Under the pieces are notes generated by a model. The model was not told where the DNA came from. It searched no databases and worked only from the letters and a program-made list of their open reading frames with translations. From Micropterus salmoides (lineage: Eukaryota; Chordata; Actinopteri; Centrarchiformes; Centrarchidae), in NCBI RefSeq assembly GCF_014851395.1, contig NW_024040817.1:33514340-33578339 (forward strand): DNA of 64,000 nucleotides, read 5' to 3'. Shown here piece after piece: positions 9,761 through 20,967 of this stretch; position 1 is the first letter of the stretch; each line of letters begins with the position of its first letter. Position numbers and translations under genes: made by a program.

Positions 9761-9809
9761 ATAGACCTCCACATTCTCATTGTTTAGCCATTGTTCACAG
9801 CCACAGGGT

Positions 9810-11420
9810 CAGTTAGCTAAATCTGGAGTGCACTCCTATTCCGAGTATTTACGGTAAATGCTCACACATGGAGCAGCTCGTTGTTCTGCGGTTATCAGCT
9901 GCTGTTTCAACAAAAACGCCATTCAGGATGAAAATTCAACCGTGGTGTTGTATGATTTAACCAGCGGTGAGTAAGAAATATTATGAATAATACATGTAAT
10001 TTGTTAAGCAATAAGGAGAGGAAAAGTCCGCTAGCCGCTAGGCTAATTTATGTAGTGTTAATATGATATAGGCTAAAGCTCTTAAGCTAGTGGTGGTGAC
10101 TAACAAATAAACTAATCTTGACAGTTACCATTAAGAAGAATTTTATGCTTCTGTTAAATGTGATTGCTATGAAGCCGTGTTTTATGTGTGGTGGTGGAGT
10201 CAATTTAAAGTTAACTTAACTGCACTTAACCAGTCGAAATGATTTAATGTAGGCTAGTTACTGTACTTCTATGTCTTACACAGAAGACAGAAGGAGGCAT
10301 GCGGAGAACATAACCATAATTGTCAGAGGAAAAGAAGAAGAAGGAGGAGGAGAAGGAGAGCAACAAAGAAAATTATCCCCAAATAATAAAATAATTTCCC
10401 TTATATTCCCCCTTACATGCCTTATTGTTTATGTGTAGATACAGAGGAAGAATGGGAGAACAGCACATATTTACTGTGTGTTAGAGCATGGGAGAACAGT
10501 AGATACTTTTAATACAGTCCACACCCCTAATATTACTGTGTAACTATAACAGGTGGAGAACATTCAAGATTTTTTTTTACAACTGTCTGCATAGTTTATT
10601 TATCTTGAATGAAAATAAATAGGCCTACTAGGCTCCTCTACTTTGACATTTAAGATTAGCTTGTTTGGATCCACCTTCATACACATGTGACATTACTGTA
10701 CAACTTGAGAAAGGTGAGTTGTTTTCTGCTCCAGCCTGCCTAAAAGAAAAGCGTTTTTGGGATTAAATGGACTTTATTAGCTGCTGCAGTGCAGGATGAA
10801 CTAACAACAGACCCATTTCTCACCTTATTATTCTAAATCATGCAATGAAGAAGAAGAAATGCATAATAAATCCTGGGACAAAATATGTCCACAAATACTG
10901 TACAGCATGTAGTCTAATAAACAAGCCTTGTGTTATAGCTGACTTGGGCAGTGAAATGTTTAATTTTTTTAATTCATGTTGTCCACAACTCAAATCAGAA
11001 TTTAGTGTTTTATACCACCTCAAGAAGACTTTCTATCAGAAAGGTAGGAAGGTATTTCAATGTACAACTGCAGTACTTAAATCTAAGTAAAATAATTTCC
11101 CTGACATTTTTGTGTTATTTTACTTTTAATAGACGTATGTAACAGGTTTTATACTTCCTGTGAGTATAATCCAATCAGTCTTATTTTCATACTGTATATC
11201 CGTTGTGTAATTTGATAAATTGTGTTGTATGTGGTGCTCGCATCGTGTACTATTGAGACTTCATTGCCCTCTTCAGAGAAGACTCTGACTGCAACATGCG
11301 TCTTTGTAAAGAGAGAAACAGACAGAAAAAAGTCTCTAACTCTGCCTGTCAGCTCGCTCTGCTCCGTCAAAACTGAATTTACCATACAGAATTGAATATG
11401 AGTGCACTCCAGATTTAGCT
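9810..11420. repeat. Widely spaced inverted repeat arms
   Basis: CTAAATCTGGAGTGCACTC (ending 9,835) is the reverse complement of GAGTGCACTCCAGATTTAG (11,400-11,418), with further partial pairing outward (CAGTTAG / CTGACTG). The right arm belongs to repeat family A and is conserved in its second copy at about 49,927. The arms may mark an element of about 1.6 kb or two inverted fragments of one family. Confidence 0.6.
10325..10370. repeat. Purine-rich GAA/GAG tract
   Basis: AAGAAGAAGGAGGAGGAGAA and neighbouring bases form an uninterrupted purine tract directly at the left edge of repeat family A. Confidence 0.8.
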
Positions 11421-12100
11421 GCAGCTAGCTGACTGTGTGCTTCTCCCTATATCACAGTTCTGTGTCCATGCATGCAGCAAACTGAAAACATTCTGTCAGA
11501 GCGTGCACACAAAAAGGAAAGGAAGACATTGCTGGTAGTATTGTCTTCAAATAGTTTCTAAACACCTCAGCGCACTGAAGGAAGCCATCTGACTGTGTGA
11601 GGAGCAAGCTTGTTGTCTGCAGGCAGAGTAGGCCTAGAGCTCTCCTGTCTGACTGGTCCACCAATAGCAGAGAAGATGACCCCTTGAGACACAGCCCCTC
11701 CTCATTTGCATAATGAGGCAGAAATGCATAGAGAAATGTAAAAAGGACAGGCAGAAATAAATACCACTGGGGAAATAAATGAAAATGAAAATGCAACGGA
11801 AGAATAAAACAGACAGAAATATTTAAAAACACACATAAATAAATACATTTAAAAAAGAATTAATAAATAAAGTTGAAGATTATAACGGACAATAAATAAA
11901 AAAGGTAATTCTTACAAAGGTGAATCAGTAAAGAAGCTAATTAAAATACATTTATGTCTCCTTGTATAATGTAATTACTGCCTACATTTATTTATTTACT
12001 TTATTTTTTTGTGCATTTAATCGGATGCATATTTATTTATTGAGCATTTATTTATTTCTGTATTTATTACTGAATTTGTCAGGATCAGTCCTCTATAAAT
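10365..12100. repeat. Repeat family A, copy 1 (about 1.7 kb)
   Basis: This block is strongly similar along its length to 48,886-50,625 and its first 400 bp to 63,604-64,000. Shared phrases in order include GTTTATGTGTAGATACAGAG, AATAGGCCTACTAGGCTCCT, ACATGTGACATTACTGTACA, TATACTTCCTGTGAGTATAA, GAGTGCACTCCAGATTTAGC and CATTTGCATAATGAGGCAG, and the block ends near GTCAGGATCAGTCCTC. The last 350 bp are AAATAAATA-rich. No protein is encoded; the minus-strand frames are not shared intact between copies. Unclassified. Confidence 0.8.
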
Positions 12101-12202
12101 GGCAGCTGAATCCTTCCCCATACAACTCTTAACCCTAATGGGAACCAAATCAGTTGTACTCCCTCTTGTGGTATAATTATGGTATTCCCTAACTTTGGAG
12201 CT

Positions 12203-12389
12203 TCATTGTGTACAGTCCTGTAAGTTAGACACATTTTGATTTGTGAAACACGCTCTTCTACCCTCTAGCCATTTAAGGCTGATGAAATGAGCGGAAAGAA
12301 GATGTGTCCTAGATGGGAGTTTAAGGACCAGACGCACCATTTTATTTTGCAATGTCTGCAGCTTCTTTTTAAGGATCATGGGTGGCTTA
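12203..12389 (-). mobile_element. LINE reverse-transcriptase C-terminal fragment
   Basis: The minus strand encodes KKKLQTLQNKMVRLVLKLPS and then RTHLLSAHFISLKWLEGRR, the region after the polymerase domain in many fish LINEs (L-Q-x-L-Q-N-K pattern). The fragment is interrupted at TA 12,390-12,391 by the Tc1-like element and appears to resume for a few bases at 13,817. Confidence 0.6.
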
Positions 12390-12391
12390 TA

Positions 12392-13814
12392 CACTGTGTG
12401 CAGAATTATTAGGCAAGTGAGTATTTTGACCATATCATCATTTTTATGCATTTTTTCCAACTCCAAGCTGTATAAACTTGAATGCTTATTGGATTTAAGC
12501 ATTTCAGGTGATGTGTTTTTGTGTAATGAGAGAGGGTGTGGCCTAAGGAGAAAAAACACCCTATATCAGGTGTGCATAATTTTTAGGCACCTTCTTTTCC
12601 TCAGGCAAAATGGGCCAAAAAAGAGATTTAAAAATTGTAAAAAGTCTTTCAGAGGGATGCAGTACTGTAGAAATTGCTAAGATATTGGTGAGTGATCACA
12701 GAACCGACCAGGAACCCATTATCCTCAAGTGCTGTCATATTCCAGAACTGCAACCTACCTGGAGTGCCCAGAAGTACAAGGTGTTCAGTGCTCAGAGACA
12801 TGGCCAAGGTAAGGAAGGCTGAAATCCGACCACCACTGAACAAGAAACATAAGTTGAAACGTCAAGACTGGGCCAGGAAATATCTGAAGACAGATTTTTC
12901 AAAGGTTTTATGGACTGATGAGATGAGAGTGACTCTAGACGGACCAGATGGATGGGCCCGTGGCTGGATCAGTAATGGGCACAGAGGTCCACTTCGACTC
13001 AGACGATAGCAAGGTGGAGGTGGGTAATGGTATGGGCTGGTATTATTAAAGATGAGCTAGTTGGACCTTTTCGGGTTGAAGATGGACTCAAAATGAACTC
13101 CCAAATCTACTGCCAGTTTTTAGAAGATACTTTCTTCAAGCAGTGGTACAGGAAAAAGTCTACATCTTTCAAGAAGTCCATGATTTTTATGCAGGACAAT
13201 GCTCCATCGCATGCATCGAAGTACTCCACTGCGTGGCTAGCCAGTAAAGGCCTTAAAGATGAAAGAATTATGACATGGCCCCCTTCGTCACCTGATTTAA
13301 ACCCTATTGAGAACTTGTGGGCCCTTCTTGAACGGGAGATTTACGGTGAAGGAAAACAGTACACCTCTCTGAACAGTGTATGGGAGGCTGTGGTGGCTGC
13401 TGCACAAAAAGTTGATCATCAACAGATCAAGAAACTGACAGACTCCATGAATGGAAGGCTTATAACTGTTATTGAATAGAAGGGTGGCTATATTGGTCAC
13501 TGATCTTTTTTTTTTTAACGTCAGAAATGTTTATTTGTAAACTGAGTTGTTTGTTTCTGTAATTCTCACTTTAACAGATTAAAATAAACTGCCGTTTATT
13601 TAAAAAAAAAGTGAGATGGGAAAATTTTCATTTTGCTGCGTAATACTTCTGCACATTTAAGAGTTGCCTAATAATTGTGCACACATATATTCTCCTATAA
13701 ATATTCAGGATTGAGGGTTTATTAACATTTTGGATTGACTGAGAGCACGGTATTTGTTCAATAATAAAATTAATCCTCAAAAATACAACTTGCCTAATAA
13801 TTTTGCACACAGTG
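12392..13814 (+). mobile_element. Tc1/mariner element, 1,423 bp, complete ends
   Basis: The element is bounded by TA dinucleotides (12,390-12,391 and 13,815-13,816). Its inverted termini are CACTGTGTGCAGAATTATTA at the left and the matching TAATAATTTTGCACACAGTG at the right. Near-terminal repeats of AGGCAAGT/AGGCACC type lie inside both ends. It sits in a LINE fragment and carries a decayed transposase (12,610-13,479). Confidence 0.9.
12610..13479 (+). pseudogene. Tc1/mariner transposase, inactivated
   Basis: A DD34E-type cut-and-paste transposase. It starts MGQKRDLKIVKSLSEG (helix-turn-helix DNA-binding part) at 12,610, shifts frame near 12,720-12,820, and continues with KHKLKRQDWARKYLKTDFS and the first catalytic Asp in VLWTDE. 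A nonsense codon follows at 13,007 and a one-base loss near 13,026. It then resumes as MVWAGIIKDELVGPF, the second Asp in FMQDNAPSH and the Glu in DLNPIENLWALLERE, ending at 13,479. All three catalytic residues are still present, but frameshifts and the stop prevent a full-length product. Confidence 0.9.
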
Positions 13815-13845
13815 TATACCAGGAGAGGCATGCATAATCCAAATG

Positions 13846-13974
13846 CAGTGTTGGGCAAGTTACTCAGAAATTGTAATATATTACTAGTTACTCATTACTC
13901 CTTAAAAAAAATGTATATTATTTTTACTTATTACTGGGTGATAAAAGTAACTAGTTAAGTTACTCGTTACTTTC
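13846..13974. mobile_element. hAT-like MITE fragment (CAGTGTTGGGCAA...)
   Basis: It starts CAGTGTTGGGCAAGTTACTC and carries repeated GTAAC/AGTTAC steps (TTACTAGTTACTCATTACTC). A second copy, opposite in orientation, is at 27,209-27,351, ending CTGCCCAACACTG. CAGTG ends are typical of hAT elements. A further hAT-like start, CAGTGTTTCCCACAGAATG, follows immediately at about 13,976. Confidence 0.65.
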
Positions 13975-14014
13975 CAGTGTTTCCCACAGAATGACAGCGG
14001 GGAGGGGGTGCCTT

Positions 14015-14327
14015 TCCTGTGGTAAAATACCATAGAATTTCTGCGGTATTTGTACCTCATGTTTCTGTGGTACTGTACCACACGTTCCTGTAGTAACTTG
14101 CTGTGGTTCTCGAGAGGATTTGTTCGGTATTTTGGGACGTTTACCACAGGATTGTACCTCAGGCTCTTTGGTACTTTACCATACGTTCTGTGGTACTTTA
14201 TCATACACTCTGTGGTACTTTACCACATGTTCCTTTAGTAAATGCCTGTGGTACTCGAGAGGTTTGTATGGTATTTTGGGACGTTTACCACAGTGTACCT
14301 CAGGCTCTGTGGTACTTTACCATCCAT
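14015..14327. repeat. Array of TGTGGTA/TACCACA palindromic units
   Basis: Irregular units of 20-60 bp contain CTGTGGTAC...GTACCACA and 'tactttacca' steps. A longer unit of about 130 bp (CGAGAGGATTTGTTCGGTAT..., then CGAGAGGTTTGTATGGTAT...) is duplicated. The array resumes at 16,997-17,060 after the inserted hAT-like element, and a related array is at 20,968-21,140. Confidence 0.7.
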
Positions 14328-14973
14328 CAGGGTTTTCCCTGCATAGAGAAATTTTTGCCGCCCCCCAAAGAAGTTTTAGCGAGCGCCAAAGGAAAATCAC
14401 CAGCACCAAAATGATCAGAAATGAAAAAGCGTTTATAATAATATTCTACTAATGTTTTTTAATAGCCATTAATCAAACAGCTTTTGCAACTTGCATTTAT
14501 AAATCAGCTGTTGTGTTGGTTTGACTGTGCCTGAACGCTCCGCTACGAAGCTGGCGCTACTGAGAGCGATGACTTCCTGGTATTTCTCACAATATAAAAG
14601 CCGTTTATGCTTGAATGTGCTGGTATTCACTTTTACATTTTACACTTAGGCCTAAAGGCCCCGGTCCTCTACTCTGCCCTCTCCATATCAGGTTCCCTGG
14701 GCACTACGTAACGCTCACCTGTTCCTGTTCTCTCCTGCCTGCTAATCTCCACAGGGACATCGGGTGGCGTTCAGCTGTGTGCATAGCTGTTCGTCAAAGT
14801 CACTTTTCGTGAACCGACCAATCACAGCCTAGAGTAGGCAGGACGTTAAAAAAGGCTGAGGCACTACATCATACTTTTTTTTTAAATTATTGACAAGTTT
14901 TTGCATAAACAAATGAGAGACTAACCACCTTTTAGAGCATTTTTCTTGCACAATAACTTAATGACAAAATGTA

Positions 14974-16596
14974 CAGTGGGGGCCAAAAAGTATTCAGTCA
15001 GCCACTGATTGTGCAAGTTCTCCTACTTAGAAAGATGAGAGGTCTGTAATTTTCATCATAGGTACACTTCAACTATGAGAGACAAAATGAGAAGAAAAAA
15101 TCCAGGAAATCACATTGTAGTATTTTTAAAGAATTTATTTGTAAATTATGGTGGAAAATAAGTATTTGGTCACCCACAAACAAGCAAGATTTCTGGCTCT
15201 CACAGACCTGTCACTTCTTCTTTAAGAAGCTCTTCTGTCCTCCAATCGTTACCTGTATTAATGCACCGTTTGAACTCGTTATCAGTATAAAAGACACCTG
15301 TCCACAGCCTCAAACAGTCAGACTCCAAACTTGAGTTTGGAGTCTGACTGTTAGACCATGGTTGACCATGGCCAAGTCTAAAGAGCTGTCGAAGGACACA
15401 AGGAAGAAAATTGAAGACCTGCACCAGGCTGGGAAGAGTGAATCTACAATAGGCAAGCAGGTTGGTGTGAATAAATCAACTGTAGGAACAATTGTAAGAA
15501 AATGGAAAACATACAAGACCATTGATAATCTCCCTTGATCTGGGGCTCCACGCAAGATCTCAACCTGTGGGGTCAAAATGATCATGAGAACGGTGAGCAA
15601 AAATCCTAGAACTACACGGAGGGACCTGATGAATGACCTGCAGAGATCTGGGATCAAAGTAACAAAAGCTACCATCAGTAACACACTACGCCGAGAGGGA
15701 CTCAAATCCTGCAGTGCCAGGTGTGTCCCCCTGCTTAAGCCAGTACATGTCCAGGCCCGTCTGAAGTTTGCCAGAGAGCGTATGGATGATCCAGAAGAGG
15801 ATTGAGAGAATATCATGTGGTCAGATGAAACCAAAATAGAACTTTTTGGTAAAAACTCAACTCGTCATGTTTGGAGGAAGAAGAATGCAGAGTTGCATCC
15901 CAAGAACACCATACCTACTGTGAAGCATGGGGGAGGAAACATCATGCTTTGGGGCTGTTTTTCTGCAAAGGGGACAGGAAAACTGATCCGTGTTAAGGGA
16001 AGAATGAACGGGGCCATGTATCGTGAGATTTTAAGCCAAAACCTCCTTCCATCAGTGAGAGCCTTGAAGATGGAACGTGGCTGGGTCTTCCAGCATGACA
16101 ATGATCCCAAACACACCGCTCGGCAACGAAGGAGTGGCTCTGTAAAAAGAGGTCCTGGAGTGGCCTAGCCAGTCTCCAGACCTCAACCCCATAGAAAATT
16201 TGTGGGAGGAGTTGAAAGTCTGTTGCCCAGCGACAGCCCCAAAACATCACTGCTCTAGAGATCTGCATGGAGGAATGGGCCAAAATACCAGCTACAGTGT
16301 GTGCAAACCTGGTGAAGACTTACAGGAAACATTTGTAACAACCTTTGTTGGCAATGACAGAGGTCAAAGTATTGAGTTGAAATTTTGTTATTGACAATAC
16401 TTATTTCCACCATCATTTACAAATAAATTCTTTAAAAATCCCACAAAGTGACTTCCTGGATTTTTTATTTTTATTTTTTTCTCATTTTGTCTCTCATAGT
16501 TGAAGTGTACCTATGATGGAAAATTACAAACCTCATCTTTCTAAGTAGGAGAACTTGCACAATCAGTGGCTGAATAAATACTTTTTGGCCCCACTG
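14974..16596 (+). mobile_element. Tc1-like element, 1,623 bp, complete ends
   Basis: The termini CAGTGGGGGCCAAAAAGTAT and ATACTTTTTGGCCCCACTG are flanked by TA on both sides (14,972-14,973 and 16,597-16,598). The inverted repeats are long, about 200 bp (to about 15,180 and from about 16,390), and include the inner repeat TTGAAGTGTACC. It is nested inside the hAT-like element 14,328-16,996 and is therefore younger than it. Confidence 0.93.
15368..16396 (+). pseudogene. Tc1 transposase, inactivated
   Basis: It starts MAKSKELSKDTRKKIEDLHQ, with the two helix-turn-helix segments and the GRPR-like site degraded to SGAPRK. In-frame stops occur at 15,536 and 15,803 and a frameshift at about 16,120, after the second catalytic Asp (FQHDNDPKHTA). 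The first Asp is in MWSDETKIELFG; the Glu is in the shifted frame, in IENLWEELK (about 16,190-16,220). The sequence beyond reaches about 16,396. The copy cannot make transposase. Confidence 0.92.
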
Positions 16597-16996
16597 TAGC
16601 TGCTGTTTTGTCCAACTGCAATTAATATTAGGCTACCAATAGTAAGCTATAGTAGCCTATACTATTATCTGAAATTAAAATGAATACTCAAACATTAGCA
16701 CTAATCAAACCTTAAGCACAGTGGTGTAGGCTAATATCAGAACGGTTCTATTTGTGGAAAAAAGCTGAATCTCAACTAAAACCTTCTGTAGGCATATTAT
16801 CCAAATCAGGTGTAAATATATTATACTAACTTTACTTTTCAACCTTATACTCATTCAGGTAGTGGATATTGTTTAACAAATGTATAGATTTTGGTCATAA
16901 GGTAACTCATTGCCTTTAATGTACGCATGCTGATCATGCTTACTGTCACATGAAGTCACCCCCCAAAAGGCCCTTTCTGAGCCAGGAAAAACCCTG

Positions 16997-17060
16997 TACA
17001 TCCTGTGGTATAGTACTACATGCCCTATAGCACTCTCATACATTCTGTGGTAAAGCACTT
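16997..17060. repeat. Continuation of the TGTGGTA array
   Basis: CCTGTGGTATAGTACTACAT and TTCTGTGGTAAAGCACTT continue the array cut at 14,327. Confidence 0.6.
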
Positions 17061-17290
17061 CGCATCAAACTACAATATTACAATTCAAGTTTGTTTTATT
17101 AAATAAACAATATGTAACAATGAAACTTGTTTCCATCAGACTTAAATGTTAATTTATTTCCAGGTAAGTCACATCTTGGTAAGCTCAAACAACTAAAACG
17201 TCATTCAACAAGGAATTTTTCAGATTCAGTAGGCATAGTTTTAGTGGTTTAGACATTATTTTCTGAACAAATCTGAACATGTAAATAAGT

Positions 17291-17474
17291 TTATAAAGGA
17301 TGGTGTTTCAAAGCATAGATCAACCCAAATAACAGTACAAGTGTATCCGTCAACCTGGGGAGATCACTTACAACTATTTCACCTTCGACTACAACAGAAA
17401 CGCTCTCAGGGTTGAAGCAGACTGCACAAGGGGCGTTGTGAGTGACCACAGTGGGAGTGTCAGCAATCTTCGCA
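17291..17474 (-). pseudogene. Exon-like coding remnant, unidentified family
   Basis: On the minus strand a good acceptor (TTTGTATTTTGCAG) is followed by an open frame: AKIADTPTVVTHNAPCAVCF, then PESVSVVVEGEIVVSDLPRL and TDTLVLLFGLIYAL, ending at a stop. A consensus donor GTT|GTAAGT at 17,371-17,366 would give a 103-bp exon (17,372-17,474), but the L-F-G-L-x-Y-A-L ending resembles the C-terminus of a multicopy uncharacterised fish protein that I know only by pattern. That would make this a last exon instead. No matching complete gene surrounds it, so it is probably a relic. Function unknown. Confidence 0.4.
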
Positions 17475-17500
17475 CTGCAAAATACAAACAATGCAATTAG

Positions 17501-17550
17501 TAGAGCCTGACCAATTTATCGGCCGATATGAGCTAACTGCACTTACTATA
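17501..17550. mobile_element. Terminal remnant of the TAGAGCCTG hAT family
   Basis: TAGAGCCTGACCAATTTATC followed by GGCCGATATGAGCTAACTGCA matches, in inverted orientation, the right end of the complete element at 21,421-22,758. Confidence 0.7.
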
Positions 17551-17829
17551 ATAACAAATCCATTCAACTGCAAATACCTTAAAGACAAGTCAAATTTATA
17601 CAAATGCAGTGACTAAAACAATGGGTGAGAAATAGAAGACAACCATTACCTTAAACACGACAATAAAAAAAAAAAAATTGAAAGCCAGTGCAGTAAGTTT
17701 TAGACCTGAATATTCAACTATTACTTCATTGGGTAGGTATTTGGTTTTCAATTTTGGGATTTGGATATTCACACACGCACCTACAATCTGTTTCTTACAC
17801 ACATAATGTACTCTCATTAAGACGGCGGC

Positions 17830-18515
17830 CGGTACCGGTGTATTTGTATTGACAGTAGGTCATTGTAGGTAATTTTCCACCTTAGATTAGTGTTTATTTA
17901 CTACTTGAATCTGCTCTTCTGCTCTTCTCTATCTAGCCTGCACCTCTGGACTCTCACGGCAAACACGCCGGCTTGCTCCACCTCTTCCTGTCTCTCTCTC
18001 TCTGTATGTGTCTCTGCTGACTTTCTTCATCATTTCATAAAGTCGCCGTGTTTAATAAACTCACTTGACATTCAGTTTGAATGTGCACAGCATGTGGATC
18101 AAACTAAACTAATGTTAGTGAGTGACTTCTGCAGTGGAGCGTTCACTGTCGCTCCGCAATGTAACATTTCCTCTGTGTCCGTTAACACAATGTCAGATAA
18201 TATCTTTCTTTGTGTTTCTCTGCAAAATGCAAAAGTGGGTTGCCAAATATACTTTGGCAGGTTCTAATATACCTGACCAAGTATCTGTCGAAAACACTGT
18301 ATTTAAAGTTAGTGCAAGCTGTAGGCCTATTTTTTGTAAATATTACACGTTGGACCAATTTTATTGTCTTCCATCTGCGTGTCACGTGACCATTTTGGTC
18401 CAGTCATGATTGAGGGATCGTGGAGGGGAAAAAACGAGGTATAATCCGAATTGCAGCTCAAAAATCACGGTCTGAACCAAAGCGTAAATTGGTGTATCGT
18501 TATACCCCTACTTGA
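17830..18515. repeat. Probable repeat ending GTGTATCGTTATACCCCTAC
   Basis: The right edge (18,491-18,510) is the reverse complement of GTAGGGGTATAACGATACAC, a start I associate with a common fish DNA-transposon family. The left edge is unclear (a GGCGGCCGGTACCGGTGTAT stretch lies at about 17,823). The interior has no transposase. Confidence 0.35.
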
Positions 18516-18676
18516 AAGTGAAAGTGAGGATTCTCTGTCATGCCAATTGAAAGTAGTTGACTTTATCATCCTAGTCATCACATCAATAACAATAAGATTT
18601 CACTATTAATAGTAGTTTTGTCCCAATCTGTGTTGACTGAACACTGTGGCCATGGCAAAGTTAACCTTAAACTCAC

Positions 18677-18815
18677 CTGGAGGTCATAAACCCTTAGGTT
18701 GTCCGCAATGCCTCTGCTATCTTGCCTGTCTTTGAGACCTTCTGCCTGTCCAGGGCAATCAGTTGTGTTGTGTATTGTCAAGCTTGCAGTAGAATAGTTT
18801 GCATATGTTCTGCAT
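18677..18815 (-). other. Exon-like segment, unidentified
   Basis: A 139-bp minus-strand open segment lies between acceptor TTGTATGCTTGCAG and a perfect donor CAG|GTGAGT. It encodes TYANYSTASLTIHNTTDCPG and then QAEGLKDRQDSRGIADNLRV-YDLQ. It lies 1.2 kb upstream of the exon-like remnant at 17,291-17,474 on the same strand, so the two could belong to one gene or relic. It does not resemble protein 4.1, although an unannotated alternative epb41 exon cannot be excluded. Confidence 0.3.
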
Positions 18816-20029
18816 CTGCAAGCATACAAACACATACACACAAACGTATGTAGACTAATACAGAGTTTTCAACTTGGGCCTTCACAGAAAATGAATGAAT
18901 CAATTAGGCTACTTGTTTGAAGTAGGACAGCTGGCTATATGGCAAATAGAATACAGTTTTTACCTGGGACATGGACCACTGCATTGACACAGTGTTGATG
19001 ATGATTTCAGTCAGGTAATAAATAGCTCAAGGAGTTATAATAAGTTAATAACAGCATTTCACACAGTCTACAGTATAAATACAATCTTCTTGGCTCTTGA
19101 TCACTGCCAATAATTCAGGTATCAAACAACAATCTGTGACAGTTGTAAATTGCTTCTTTGTTGCCCTATAGAAGCAAAGTAGGGTTTTTTTATCCACCGT
19201 ATGTCTGATTAGCAAGCCAGCAATTGACTGCAGGTACACAGTATCTAACAAATCTATACAGTATAAAAAGCATTAAGTTCAAATACTGTTAAATAATTCT
19301 AAGAAAATATACCAACCCTGATGCTGAGATGAGATGAGAACAAACAGATGAGAAGTGCAGATTCTTAGATAATGTAGTGTCACTCAATAATCACTTTGAT
19401 CCTGCGGGAGCAGATTTAACAAACAATATAATTAATTCCCACTTGTCCAGTAAACATCATCATCAAATGCTGCTTTTTTCAAATCCAGTATTTTATAATT
19501 AATAACACCTGTACAATAGCTGCTCTTGCCAGTTAGGTGATTATGGGCATGATGAAATTCCTTCCTCTCTATGGTCCTTGATGGGCACAAAATATAAGAA
19601 CACCAACTTTTTATTAGGTTACAAAGTAATGGCCATGTAAATACTTCCCACAAACACGAGATATGGGCGGAGTTTAATGTTGTGAGAAATAGTTTCTACG
19701 CCTTAATTACGAGTTTATTAATTACATTCAGTTACAAAGTAATAGCCTAATCCAACATTCCTGCCATAAATCCTTCCTTTATGAAAATGATAATGTGCCG
19801 TATTTTGCTAAAATAACTAATAAGTATGATCATTTTGGAAGCTGCAGTTTGTTGTGTGACTGTTGAAGTGTAGCACATGGACAGGTGTTTCTGTTACTAT
19901 GTCCATCCCATTAATATCTGTGAGGCCGTGCTAAATAACAGAAACGCGTCTTGCATAACGCAGTTCATCTGTCCACATGTCATGACAACACACGATAAAA
20001 TAGATTAATCAACAATGGAAATTTCTACA

Positions 20030-20720
20030 GTAAAAAATATAACGTTACTCCTTTACAAATAACGTTACAGCCGCTTGAGGCAACTAATGTTAGTCTCTGC
20101 AATAGAAGGGCTGAATGGTATGACTTTCTGAGTAACGTTACCCAAAATCTTACTACAAACACTTATGAGCCACAGCTTATGAGACTTGAACGCAGAGCTT
20201 GACTTTCTCCACATTAATTCCATTAGGGCTTACATAACTACAGCACTTGGTGCGAAATTAACATTACCGTTACCTCAGTGTGTTAGCCACCTAACTTAAC
20301 ATTAACCCGTCTGTTAACGTTACTTTTACTGCGCCTGACAACAGATAGCTGAAATTTCATAAACTTTTTTTGCTTAACAGACAAAAGCGCAGGTAACAAG
20401 GAGCAGCCCCAGGCTTTAAATAATAACTGTTGACGACTCTGGCAATGGTTTCAGTCACTTCTATACGGTAACGTTACTTTTTAGCTAATGTTAGTTGACG
20501 TTAACATCACTTTAAACAGTAACGTAAGTTACGTTAACTGGCCTGCCTCCACATAACGTTACTGACGCGGTCATACAAGAGCACAGTTGAACACACAAAA
20601 AAAATATTTCATAGCGCTCCGAAAAAAGCTGGGTTATCTCAACTTTGTAAAATATGTTAATTAATTTGTTTTGCCCGTTAACGTTACTTCCAAACTCGTC
20701 TCGCTCGCGTTCGTCGACCT
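20030..20720. repeat. AACGTTA-rich patch
   Basis: The octamer AACGTTAC or close variants occurs about ten times in 700 bp (for example near 20,041, 20,062, 20,134, 20,317, 20,468, 20,558 and 20,680). Similar GCTAACGTTA patches recur at 26,120-26,160. Such patches are common near fish CpG-rich promoters, but no transcript start is evident here. Confidence 0.55.
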
Positions 20721-20724
20721 TCTA

Positions 20725-20890
20725 GAACAGAGGTCACTAGTAGGCAGACCGCGGTCCGTATCCGGACCCAGTCGCTGTCCTCTCCGGACCGCCGACCTAC
20801 AGCCGATTTATTATTGAGACTTACTACCTCCTGATCGGAGTGTCTCCATTTTAACCCGCGCAGCTTTTCTAGCATTTACTGTACTGGTTT
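20725..20890. mobile_element. Repeat end with GGACCGCGGTCC-type palindromes
   Basis: AGAGGTCACTAGTAGGCAGA is followed by CCGCGGTCCGTATCCGGACC, a terminal motif of a common fish repeat. It is locally very CpG-rich and only one end is visible. Confidence 0.4.
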
Positions 20891-20967
20891 AGTGGACCAG
20901 GAAACTCACAGACCAATCGCATGTGCTCCAATCAAATCTGTGTACTCAGAAGCATTGGTCCTTTTCT

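Larger units (their letters stand above)
14328..16996. mobile_element. hAT-like element, split by a Tc1 insertion
   Basis: The left terminus CAGGGTTTTCCCTG and the right terminus CAGGAAAAACCCTG (16,983-16,996) are inverted repeats. The GTGGTA array lies on both outer sides, as expected if the element landed in it. Without the nested Tc1 (14,974-16,596) the element is about 1.0 kb and has no transposase. The flanking 8-mers (CCATCCAT, TACATCCT) do not match cleanly, so the target duplication is eroded or the end is slightly off. Confidence 0.55.

Noticed and set aside
12692..13009. Treating the separate mariner frames as independent genes
   Set aside because: They are frameshifted pieces of one transposase between matching terminal inverted repeats.
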